A stretch of 64,000 nucleotides of DNA, from positions 1 through 64,000 of the forward strand of contig CALQCM020000021.1 of assembly GCA_943329075.2 (NCBI GenBank), in the 5' to 3' direction. Numbering within the stretch: the stretch's first letter is position 1; each line of letters begins with the position of its first letter. The notes under the pieces are model-generated. The model did no database searches. It was given only the letters and a program-made list of their open reading frames with translations, and had not been told where the DNA came from. Position numbers and translations under genes: made by a program. This document shows, in pieces, positions 48,682-56,266 of this stretch. The DNA is from Chitinophaga pinensis. Lineage in GTDB: Bacteria > Pseudomonadota > Gammaproteobacteria > Burkholderiales > SG8-41.

Positions 48682-50190
48682 CTAGTCTTCGTCGTCGGCC
48701 GCCTTCATCGCCTTGAGTTTCGGCATAATGATAGGCAGGGCAATTGAAATGAGCGACAACGCGATCAAGGTCACTGAAATACCGCTCTTCACAAAAATCG
48801 ACGGGTCGGCACCGGAGATCGTCATCGCCTGACGGAAGGACTGTTCCATGATGCCGCCCAGCACCAGCGACAGCACCAATGGCGCGACCGGGATATCGAC
48901 CTTGTCGAACACATAACCGACGATGCCGAAGAACAGGATCATGTAGAGGTCCAGCATGCTGCCGTTGATCGCGTAGGTGCCGATCACGGAAATGGCGACG
49001 ATCAGCGGATACAAAATCGCCACCGGGATATACAACAGCCGCACGAACAGGCCGACCAGCGGCAGGTTCAGGATCAGCAACATGACATTGCCGATGTACA
49101 TGCTGTCGACCAGCCCCCACACCAGATCGGGGCGCTTTTCGAACAGCAGCGGGCCGGGCTGGATGCCGTACATGATGAAGGCACCCATCAGCACGGCGGT
49201 GGCGCCGCCACCGGGCACGCCAAGCGTCAGCAGCGGCACCAGGGCGCCCGCCGTGTCGGAATTGTTCGCAGCCTCCGGCCCCGCCACACCTTCGATCGCG
49301 CCCTTGCCGAATTCTTCCGGATGTTTCGACAAGCGCTTCTCGGTCGTATACGACATGATCGACGCGATGGTGCCGCCGGCGCCCGGCAACACACCGATGA
49401 CAAAGCCGATAATGCCGCCGCGCCAGATCGGCCCGATCGAGCGTTGCCACTCTTCCTTGGTCAGCCACAGCGAGCCGGAAATCTTGATCATCGGCGGCGC
49501 GGTGCCTTTGTGAACCTGTTCGAGCCCGCGCAACACCTCGGCCACGGCGAACAGACCGACCACGACCACGATGAAGCCGACGCCGTCCTGGAATTCCGCT
49601 ATGCCCATGGTGTAGCGCGGCTGTCCGCTCTGCAAATCGATGCCGATGGTGGCGATCATCAGACCAAGGATGGTCGCTAACATGCCTTTGGCCGGCGACT
49701 TGCCGGTCAGCGACGACACTGCGGTCATCGCAAACAGCATCAGGCAGAAATATTCAGCGGGGCCGAACTTCAATGCCATGGATGCGAGCGGCAAAGCGAA
49801 CAGCGTCAGCGCGACAACGCCGATGGTACCGGCGATGAACGAACCGATGGCGGACACCGCAAGCGCCGCCCCCGCCCGCCCCTTCTGCGCCATTGCATAA
49901 CCGTCGAGCGAGGTCATCACCGACGCCGCCTCGCCCGGTGTGCGGATCAGGATGGCCGTGGTCGAACCGCCGTATTTGGTGCCGTAGTAGATGCCGCACA
50001 TCATGATCAGCGCGGAAGTCGGATTCATTCCGTAGGTCACCGGGATCAGCAATGCAATGCCGGCCGACGGCCCGATGCCGGGCAACACACCGATGATGGT
50101 GCCGATGAAAACACCGACGAAGGTGTACCAGAGATTGATCGGCTGCATGCAGACCGAAAAGCCGTTGAGGATATGGTTGAGAGTTTCCAT
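48682..50190 (-). CDS. tctA: Tripartite tricarboxylate transporter large permease TctA
   Basis: The 502-residue integral membrane protein has 10-12 predicted helices and the family signatures GVLPGIGPSAGIALLIPVTYG near the start and YYGTKYGGSTTAILIRTPGEAASVMT. It is the channel-forming subunit that takes up tri- or dicarboxylates with a Bug receptor and TctB. Nine bases separate it from tctB. A GAGGATC ribosome binding site precedes the ATG. Substrate specificity comes from the receptor and cannot be read here. Confidence 0.95.
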   Translation of the reverse strand: METLNHILNGFSVCMQPINLWYTFVGVFIGTIIGVLPGIGPSAGIALLIPVTYGMNPTSALIMMCGIYYGTKYGGSTTAILIRTPGEAASVMTSLDGYAMAQKGRAGAALAVSAIGSFIAGTIGVVALTLFALPLASMALKFGPAEYFCLMLFAMTAVSSLTGKSPAKGMLATILGLMIATIGIDLQSGQPRYTMGIAEFQDGVGFIVVVVGLFAVAEVLRGLEQVHKGTAPPMIKISGSLWLTKEEWQRSIGPIWRGGIIGFVIGVLPGAGGTIASIMSYTTEKRLSKHPEEFGKGAIEGVAGPEAANNSDTAGALVPLLTLGVPGGGATAVLMGAFIMYGIQPGPLLFEKRPDLVWGLVDSMYIGNVMLLILNLPLVGLFVRLLYIPVAILYPLIVAISVIGTYAINGSMLDLYMILFFGIVGYVFDKVDIPVAPLVLSLVLGGIMEQSFRQAMTISGADPSIFVKSGISVTLIALSLISIALPIIMPKLKAMKAADDED

Positions 50191-50199
50191 TTGATCCTC

Positions 50200-50670
50200 T
50201 TAAAACGGCAACACGCCCTGCGCGAGCGTGACCCCGAGCAGTTGCGTAAACATGTAATAACTGCCGGCAGAAAACAGCACCGAGGTCAATACGTTCATCT
50301 TCCAATGGCCGCGGTGAAACCACATCGTCATGCCCAGCAGGTAAAGGCTGGTTGAAATGATGAAGCCCAGCGTTGTGAACACCGCAAAATAGACCGCTGT
50401 CCACGCCACCACGCTGCCCAGCAGGGGCCAATGCGGCGGGTCTTCCTTTTCGGCCGCCGGGTCGACCGGTGGTGGCGGCGCTTTGCGCGCGCGCAGAATT
50501 TCAAATAGCAACACGCCTGCTGTAATCAGCAGCCCGATGCCGAGCAGACGCGGAAACGCCTTCGGTCCGAGCGGATCGCCGATTTCAAGCGACGGGATTT
50601 GCGACGTGGCGTAAAAATAAACTGCTGCGAGCACCAGCGTTGCAACGAATATGATTTTATCGGTGAGCAA
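50200..50670 (-). CDS. tctB: Tripartite tricarboxylate transporter small permease TctB
   Basis: I place the start at a TTG (50670), six bases after GGAGGAGG, giving 156 residues (MLTDKIIFVATLVLAAVYFY). The frame is open further upstream, but that part is not TctB-like. Four helices are present, with the family's first segment and the LGFIISTSLYLLGMTMWFHR loop. A proline-rich loop (KAPPPPVDPAAEKE) lies between helices 2 and 3. It precedes tctA and completes the transporter with the Bug receptor at 43.5 kb. Confidence 0.88.
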   Translation of the reverse strand: MLTDKIIFVATLVLAAVYFYATSQIPSLEIGDPLGPKAFPRLLGIGLLITAGVLLFEILRARKAPPPPVDPAAEKEDPPHWPLLGSVVAWTAVYFAVFTTLGFIISTSLYLLGMTMWFHRGHWKMNVLTSVLFSAGSYYMFTQLLGVTLAQGVLPF

Positions 50671-50763
50671 CTGCAACCTCCTCCGGTTGAAGCAAACGAA
50701 TCCCGGCAATTCCGGGAGCCGGCATCTTACCACCGAAGGCGATGCAGTTCGCCGCCACCGCCG

Positions 50764-52377
50764 CTACATCTGCGTCTGGTATTCGAGCGGATTAATGCGC
50801 GCCTCGATCAGCGTGAAACGCTTGCTGTTGAGCGCGACCCGCGCGACTTTCTTCAGTTCGGCAACATTGTTTACGACAAAACCGTTGCCGCCGTAGGCCT
50901 CGGCCAGCATGACGTAGTCCGGGCTGCCGGTGGACACACCGGTTTCGGCGAGTTTCATGCGCTGCTGCTTCAGTTTGATCAACGATAACGTGTCATCCCG
51001 GAACACGACGATGGTCAATGCCAGCTTGTGGTGCGCAAGCAACGCCATTTCGCCGATCACCATGTCGAGCCCGGCTTCGCCCATCATCGCCAGCACCGGG
51101 CGCTTCGGAAACAGCAGGCCGGCGGCAATCGCCGACGGCAGCGCGTAGCCCATCGTACCCAGTCCATTGGACTGCAGCAGGCGGCGCGGCTCGTACGATT
51201 TCCAGACGTGGTTGATCAGTATGCGGTGCGAGCCGGTGTCGATGGTGGCGATGGTGTCGCGCGGAAACACCTCGCACAACGCGCAGGCCACCTGGTAAGG
51301 CCCCATGCCCTTGGCCGGCGTGCTTTCGATCGCATGCATGATGGTGCGGCGATAACGGTCGAGGTCGGCATCGATCCAGCGCGACGGCGCGCGTTTCGGC
51401 GCCGCCTGCGTCAGCGTCTGCAGGCAGCCGGCAATGCTGCCGGCGTATTCGCAGGCGCCGCGATAGACGTGGTGGGTATTCGGCACCAGGTCGATATTGA
51501 CGGTCGCTTTTTTCTCGTCCCACGGCGCGATCCAGTCGGCGCGCAGTTCGACCGGATCAAAACCGATGGTAAGGATCAGATCGGCCTCGCGCACGTGCGC
51601 CATGTGGATTTTGTCCACCACGGAGCTCAGTCCCGTCGCGCCCACACTGAGCGCATGGTCTTCGGGCACCACGCCCTTGGCCTTGTACGTCGTGATCAGC
51701 GGAATGCGCCAGGCCTCGAGAAAACGCTTCAGTTCGCGTTCTGCGTTATCGATTTGCACGCCGAGGCCGACCAGCGCCAGCGGCCGTTTCGCTTTTTTAA
51801 GCCATGCTTCTATTGCCGCGCGGTCGTCGCGCCGGGGCAGCGTACGCACGATGGCCGGCGCAAACCTTCGCGTCTCCGCCTGTTCGGCCGCTGCCACATC
51901 CGTTGGCAGATTGAAATGCACCGGGCCGGGCATCGGCGAGCACGCAATCGCCAGCCCTTTGCGGATCTGCTCGCAGGCATTGGCCGGCGCCACCGTGGTC
52001 GTCCACTTCACCAGTGGCCGCAGCAGCGACTCCTGATCGAAGATCTGGTGTGTGTAAATCGGCTTCAGATTGGCGGCGACTTCGCCGGTGATCACGATCA
52101 GGGCCGAACGATCGAGCAAGGCCTGCGCCACAGCAGTCGCCGTATTGGCAATCCCCGGCCCCAGTGTGGCGACCAATACACCGGGACGCCCGGTCAACTG
52201 GTAGGACGCCTCAGCCATGATGCCGGCACCCATTTCGTGTTTGGTGAGAATGAATTTGATGCCGGTTTTGCGAAAGGCCTCGAGCAACTCGAGCACTTCG
52301 CCGCCCGGAATGCCGAACGCGTAGCGAACGCCTTCTTCATAGAGCGCGTGGGCGATGATTTCCGCTGTCTTGGGCAA
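50764..52377 (-). CDS. Acetolactate synthase-like ThDP enzyme with altered cofactor motif
   Basis: This POX/ALS-family protein is 537 residues if it starts at the TTG at 52377; the frame is open to 52557. The activating glutamate E48 (LTKHEMG), the LGPGIANTATAVAQALLDRSALIVITG stretch and the GLGTMGYALPSAIAAG loop are typical. The Mg/ThDP motif, normally GDG with N about 26 residues on, reads GEAGLDM (433-439) and FRDDTL (459-464): D becomes E and the Asn is not kept. Decarboxylation of a 2-oxoacid is the likely chemistry if it binds cofactor. It heads the tct operon, 93 bases before tctB. Confidence 0.78.
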   Translation of the reverse strand: MPKTAEIIAHALYEEGVRYAFGIPGGEVLELLEAFRKTGIKFILTKHEMGAGIMAEASYQLTGRPGVLVATLGPGIANTATAVAQALLDRSALIVITGEVAANLKPIYTHQIFDQESLLRPLVKWTTTVAPANACEQIRKGLAIACSPMPGPVHFNLPTDVAAAEQAETRRFAPAIVRTLPRRDDRAAIEAWLKKAKRPLALVGLGVQIDNAERELKRFLEAWRIPLITTYKAKGVVPEDHALSVGATGLSSVVDKIHMAHVREADLILTIGFDPVELRADWIAPWDEKKATVNIDLVPNTHHVYRGACEYAGSIAGCLQTLTQAAPKRAPSRWIDADLDRYRRTIMHAIESTPAKGMGPYQVACALCEVFPRDTIATIDTGSHRILINHVWKSYEPRRLLQSNGLGTMGYALPSAIAAGLLFPKRPVLAMMGEAGLDMVIGEMALLAHHKLALTIVVFRDDTLSLIKLKQQRMKLAETGVSTGSPDYVMLAEAYGGNGFVVNNVAELKKVARVALNSKRFTLIEARINPLEYQTQM

Positions 52378-52584
52378 GGTTGGGCACTTTCGAATGATGC
52401 GCCCGGCGCCGACCTGGAGCAACACCAGTACTGCCGGGGCAAAACGATGATTGATGATGATAACACGCAGTTTTGGCAGGCGTTGCTTGCCTCCGCATCC
52501 CGTTTCAAAACTGCGCAATCCCGACCGGCCGTTACCCGCTCCGATTACCGACCGCATTTTTGGGAGGAGACCTCGACACGCCGA

Positions 52585-52590
52585 TATAAT
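52585..52590 (+). promoter_or_regulatory. Perfect -10 box before the FAD-linked dehydrogenase gene
   Basis: TATAAT lies 23 bases before the ATG at 52614. The best -35 candidate (TTGGGA, 52560-52565) has a 19-base spacer and is weak. If used, it gives a leader of about 17 bases with GGAAG as ribosome binding site. Confidence 0.4.
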
Positions 52591-52613
52591 CCGCGTTCAC
52601 CGGAAGATATTGA

Positions 52614-54035
52614 ATGACCACCATCACAAACAAAACTTTTCTCGAGGCACTCGCCACCTGCGTCGGCGCCAACGGCCTGCTGAGTGCCGCGAACGATATG
52701 GCGCCCTACCTCACCGACTGGCGCGGCATTTATGTCGGGCAGGCGTCCGCCGTGGTGCGCCCCGCCAACCGCGACGAACTGGCGAAAGTGGTCGCCTTGT
52801 GCGCGCAGCACAAAGTCATCGTCGTGCCGCAGGGCGGCAACACCGGCATGTGCGGTGCGGCCACGCCGTCGACGGATGCGCCATGCATCGTGGTCTGCCT
52901 GTCGCGCATGAACCGCATCATCGATGTCGATGCGCTTAACAACACCATGACCGTCGAAGCCGGCTGCCTGCTCGCTAATATCCAGCAGGCGGCGGCCGAG
53001 GCGGACCGTCTGTTTCCGCTCTCACTCGGCTCCGAGGGCAGTTGCCAGATCGGCGGCAACCTCTCGACCAACGCCGGCGGCGTCAATGTGCTGCGCTACG
53101 GCAACACGCGCGACCTTGTGCTCGGACTTGAAGTGGTGCTGCCCGACGGCCGCATCTGGAACGGCCTGCGCGCCCTGCGCAAGGACAACACCGGTTACGA
53201 TCTCAAACACCTGTTCATCGGCGCCGAAGGCACGCTCGGCATCATCAGCGCCGCCGTGCTCAAGCTGTTCCCGCGTCCGCGCTCGCAAGCAGTGGCCTTT
53301 GCCGCAGTCACCGATCCGGACGCTGCCGTTGCGCTGCTGTCGATACTGCGCGCCCGATGCGGCGATTGCGTCACCGCGTTCGAACTGATTTCGCGCTCCT
53401 GTCTCGATCTCGTCTTCAAACACATCCCCGGCACCCGCGATCCGTTATCCTCCGCCCACGCGTGGACGATCCTGACGCAGCTCGGCGACTCCGGTGACGA
53501 TGCGGCACTGCAGTCGAAAGTTGAAGCCGCGCTCGGCGAAGCCGTCGAGCAGGGGCTGGTGCAGGATGCCGTCATCGCATCGAATCAGGCACAGGCGGCG
53601 GCGCTGTGGAAGCTGCGCGAATCCATCCCCGATGCGGCGCGCGTCGCCGGTCTGATTTACCGACACGACATCTCGGTGGCCGTCAGCAAAATTCCGCAAT
53701 TCATCCGCGCGGCCGGCGCCGCACTGGAAAAGAATTTCCCCGGCACCCGCGTGATCTGCTTCGGCCATCTTGGCGACGGCAATCTGCATTACAACGCATT
53801 CGTACCCGGACGCGACCGCAGCGACGCCGCCGCGCGCGAAGCCACCGACGTCAACCGCATCGTGCACGACGTGGTCAACAGCATGAACGGCAGCATCAGC
53901 GCGGAACACGGCATCGGCATGTCCAAGCGCGCGGAACTGGCGCGCTGCAAGGATCCACTGGAACTTGAACTGATGCGCAGCGTCAAACAGGCTCTTGACC
54001 CCGCCGGGATACTGAACCCCGGCAAGATTTTTTAA
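52614..54035 (+). CDS. FAD-linked 2-hydroxyacid dehydrogenase (GlcD/DLD family)
   Basis: This 473-residue flavoprotein belongs to the PCMH-type FAD oxidases that oxidise D-2-hydroxyacids such as D-lactate, glycolate or D-2-hydroxyglutarate. The FAD-binding part has VVPQGGNTGMCGAATPS and LGSEGSCQIGGNLSTNAGGVNVLRYGNTRD. The C-terminal cap has GHLGDGNLHYNAF and SAEHGIGMSKRAEL, matching the metal-dependent D2HGDH/DLD branch. It is divergent from the tct operon and may supply 2-oxoacid to its ThDP enzyme. No GlcE or GlcF subunit gene follows, so it probably acts alone. Confidence 0.9.
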   Translation: MTTITNKTFLEALATCVGANGLLSAANDMAPYLTDWRGIYVGQASAVVRPANRDELAKVVALCAQHKVIVVPQGGNTGMCGAATPSTDAPCIVVCLSRMNRIIDVDALNNTMTVEAGCLLANIQQAAAEADRLFPLSLGSEGSCQIGGNLSTNAGGVNVLRYGNTRDLVLGLEVVLPDGRIWNGLRALRKDNTGYDLKHLFIGAEGTLGIISAAVLKLFPRPRSQAVAFAAVTDPDAAVALLSILRARCGDCVTAFELISRSCLDLVFKHIPGTRDPLSSAHAWTILTQLGDSGDDAALQSKVEAALGEAVEQGLVQDAVIASNQAQAAALWKLRESIPDAARVAGLIYRHDISVAVSKIPQFIRAAGAALEKNFPGTRVICFGHLGDGNLHYNAFVPGRDRSDAAAREATDVNRIVHDVVNSMNGSISAEHGIGMSKRAELARCKDPLELELMRSVKQALDPAGILNPGKIF

Positions 54036-54102
54036 GTCTGTCGCACGGTTTTACCGCGCGGCGCGACCCAATCCAGCACCGACCAAAGAACAGGAGAACT
54101 GA

Positions 54103-54498
54103 ATGGCCGACAAGATCGTCAAATCAGCACAGGAATGGCAACAGGCGCTGACGCCCGAGCAGTACCAGGTCGCGCGCGAAAAAGGCACGGAACGCGCGTT
54201 TACCGGTGCCTTCTGGGACAACCATGACCAGGGCGTTTACCGCTGCGTGTGCTGCGGCGCCGAATTGTTCCGCTCCGACCACAAATTCGATTCCGGCAGC
54301 GGCTGGCCGAGCTTTTACCAGCCGGCGGCCGGCGAAAACGTCGCCACCGAGGATGACAGCAGCCATTCCATGCGCCGTACCGAGGTGGTCTGCAAGCATT
54401 GCGACGCGCACCTCGGGCATGTGTTCGAAGACGGGCCGCAACCGACCGGCCTGCGCTATTGCATCAATTCCGCCTCGCTGAAATTCGACAAAGAATAA
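54103..54498 (+). CDS. msrB: Peptide-methionine (R)-S-oxide reductase
   Basis: The 131-residue enzyme repairs methionine-R-sulfoxide in proteins. Zinc ligands are C48/C51 ([10 protein letters not shown]) and C97/C100 (VCKHCD). The catalytic cysteine is C120 in [21 protein letters not shown] and [10 protein letters not shown] are intact. No signal peptide is present, so it is cytosolic. It stands between the dehydrogenase gene and yciB, with AGGAG before the ATG. Confidence 0.96.
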   Translation: MADKIVKSAQEWQQALTPEQYQVAREKGTERAFTGAFWDNHDQGVYRCVCCGAELFRSDHKFDSGSGWPSFYQPAAGENVATEDDSSHSMRRTEVVCKHCDAHLGHVFEDGPQPTGLRYCINSASLKFDKE

Positions 54499-54549
54499 GC
54501 GGCGCATAGCATTGGACATCGGCGCGGCGGTACAGGACAATCTGCGCCG

Positions 54550-55089
54550 ATGAAAGTCCTCTTCGACCTTTTCCCCCTGCTGGTATTTTTCGGTGCCTAC
54601 GCCACCGTAGACATCTTCTTCGCCACCGCGGCGATGATGGTGGCGACGACGCTGCAGGTCGCCTGGGTCTGGCTCAAGCACCGCAAGATCGAAAAAGTCC
54701 TGCTGATCAGCTTTGTCGCCATCATCGTCTTCGGCAGCATGACGCTGCTGTTGCACGACAAACGTTTCATCATGATCAAGCCCACGATCGTCTACTGGAT
54801 CATGTCCGGCGCGTTGCTGGTTTCGCATCTCTGGTTCCACAAAAACCCGATCCGGCTGATGATGGAAAAGCATTTCGATGCGCCCGAACAGGTCTGGAAA
54901 CAATGGCTGTTCGTGTGGGCCGCCTTCTTCGGCGCCATGGGCGTGGTCAATCTCTTCGTCGCCTATACATTCAGCGAAGACATCTGGGTAAAATTCAAGG
55001 TCTTCGGCACTCTCGCCATGTCGCTGGCGCTGGCCTTTCTCCAGGGCTGGCGTCTGATGCGTTACGCACGCCCCGAGACCACGGATTAG
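54550..55089 (+). CDS. yciB: Inner membrane septation protein A (YciB/IspZ family)
   Basis: This 179-residue protein has five hydrophobic helices. The N-terminus MKVLFDLFPLLVFFGAYATVDIFFATA and the loop LLHDKRFIMIKPTIVYWIM are family hallmarks, as is the C-terminal WVKFKVFGTLAMSLALAFLQ. YciB contributes to cell-envelope and septum integrity in enterobacteria. It is followed four bases on by bolA, a neighbour pairing common in betaproteobacteria. Confidence 0.93.
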   Translation: MKVLFDLFPLLVFFGAYATVDIFFATAAMMVATTLQVAWVWLKHRKIEKVLLISFVAIIVFGSMTLLLHDKRFIMIKPTIVYWIMSGALLVSHLWFHKNPIRLMMEKHFDAPEQVWKQWLFVWAAFFGAMGVVNLFVAYTFSEDIWVKFKVFGTLAMSLALAFLQGWRLMRYARPETTD

Positions 55090-55093
55090 CCCA

Positions 55094-55378
55094 ATGAATA
55101 CCACCCACCATAGCCACGACCTGATGGAACGCATCGAACAACGACTCGCGGTGCTCAATCCGGACAGCGTCGAACTCAGCGACGATTCCGCCAAACATGC
55201 CGGACACGAGGGTGCAAAAGGCGGCGGTGGGCATTTTGAATTGATCATTGTGTCGTCCCAGTTCGAGGGCAAATCCCGCCAGGCCCGCCATCGCCTGATT
55301 TATGCCGCGCTGGGCGACATGATGCAGCGCGAAATACACGCCATCGGCATCAAGGCGTATACTGCCGACGAAATTTAA
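55094..55378 (+). CDS. bolA: BolA-family protein
   Basis: This 94-residue protein has the BolA fold: MERIEQRLAVLNPDSVELSDDS, then a Gly/His loop (KGGGGHFELIIVSSQFEGKS) and RQARHRLIYAALGDMMQREIHAIGIKAYTADE. BolA proteins work with monothiol glutaredoxins in iron-sulfur cluster handling, and some regulate transcription. The histidine in GGGHFEL matches the position used with glutaredoxin. It lies between yciB and a parvulin gene. Confidence 0.92.
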   Translation: MNTTHHSHDLMERIEQRLAVLNPDSVELSDDSAKHAGHEGAKGGGGHFELIIVSSQFEGKSRQARHRLIYAALGDMMQREIHAIGIKAYTADEI

Positions 55379-55397
55379 TTCGACCCAAGGAACCACA

Positions 55398-56195
55398 ATG
55401 GATATTTCCACCCTTCCCCGCCGGATTTTGATCGTTTTGCTGTCCTTCGGCATGGCCATGACTGCGGCGGCTCAAGCCGCAGACCCGGTTGCCAAAGTCA
55501 ACGGCACCGTCATTCCGCAAAGTCGCCTTGATGCCATGCTGAAAGGTGCAACCGCCCAGGGCCAGCCCGACTCGCCGGAACTGCGCAATCGCGTGCGCGA
55601 CGAACTGATCACACGCGAAGTGCTGCTGCAGGAAGCGACGAAGAAAGGCATCGACAAAACGCCCGACGTGGTGAACCAGATCGACTTCCAGCGCCAGAGC
55701 CTGATCATCCAGGCCTTCCTCGCCGACCACGTGCGCACCAATCCGGTCGCGGATGACGTCCTGCGCAAGGAATATGACACCGCAAAGGCGTCCGCGGGCG
55801 CCAAGGAATACAAGGCGCGCCACATCCTGGTGAAGGAAGAAGCCGAGGCCAAGCAGATCGTTGCGCAACTGAAAAAGGGCGGCAATTTCGAAAAAATCGC
55901 AGCTGAAAAATCGGAAGACGCAGGCTCCAAAGGCCGCGGCGGCGATCTCGACTGGGCGTCGCCCGCGCGATACGTCAAACCGTTCGGCGATGCGCTGGTC
56001 AAACTGAAAAAGGGTCAGTTCACCGACCCCGCCGTGCAGACGCAGTTTGGCTGGCACATCATCCGTCTTGACGACGAACGCGCAACCAAGCTGCCGCCGT
56101 TCGAAGACGTCAAGGGCAACATCCAGCAGCAAATGCAGCAGCAGGTCGTGCAAAAGCTGATCGCCGATCTGCGCGCAAAAGCCAAGATCGAATAA
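55398..56195 (+). CDS. Exported peptidyl-prolyl cis-trans isomerase (parvulin type)
   Basis: This 265-residue protein has a signal peptide (about 1-30, ending AAQAAD), an N-terminal SurA/PrsA-like chaperone helix region, and one parvulin domain (about 135-235). The domain shows YKARHILVKEEAEAKQIVAQL, FEKIAAEKSEDAGSKGRGGDLDW, and the closing QTQFGWHIIRLDDER. It should assist folding of envelope proteins in the periplasm. It follows bolA by 19 bases and is followed by a strong bidirectional terminator. Confidence 0.93.
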   Translation: MDISTLPRRILIVLLSFGMAMTAAAQAADPVAKVNGTVIPQSRLDAMLKGATAQGQPDSPELRNRVRDELITREVLLQEATKKGIDKTPDVVNQIDFQRQSLIIQAFLADHVRTNPVADDVLRKEYDTAKASAGAKEYKARHILVKEEAEAKQIVAQLKKGGNFEKIAAEKSEDAGSKGRGGDLDWASPARYVKPFGDALVKLKKGQFTDPAVQTQFGWHIIRLDDERATKLPPFEDVKGNIQQQMQQQVVQKLIADLRAKAKIE

Positions 56196-56213
56196 CCGGC
56201 CACGCGGTAACGG

Positions 56214-56253
56214 CCAATAAAAACGGCGCACCCTGGTGCGCCGTTTTTATTGG
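56214..56253. terminator. Bidirectional terminator between the parvulin gene and purL
   Basis: Two perfect 19-base arms (CCAATAAAAACGGCGCACC and its complement) with a two-base centre; A-run on the left and T-run on the right. It serves both convergent genes. Confidence 0.88.
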
Positions 56254-56266
56254 GTTCAAACAGACC

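Noticed and set aside
51028..52617. 529-codon plus-strand open frame over the ThDP gene
   Set aside because: Antisense shadow; the minus-strand frame has a conserved fold and this one does not.
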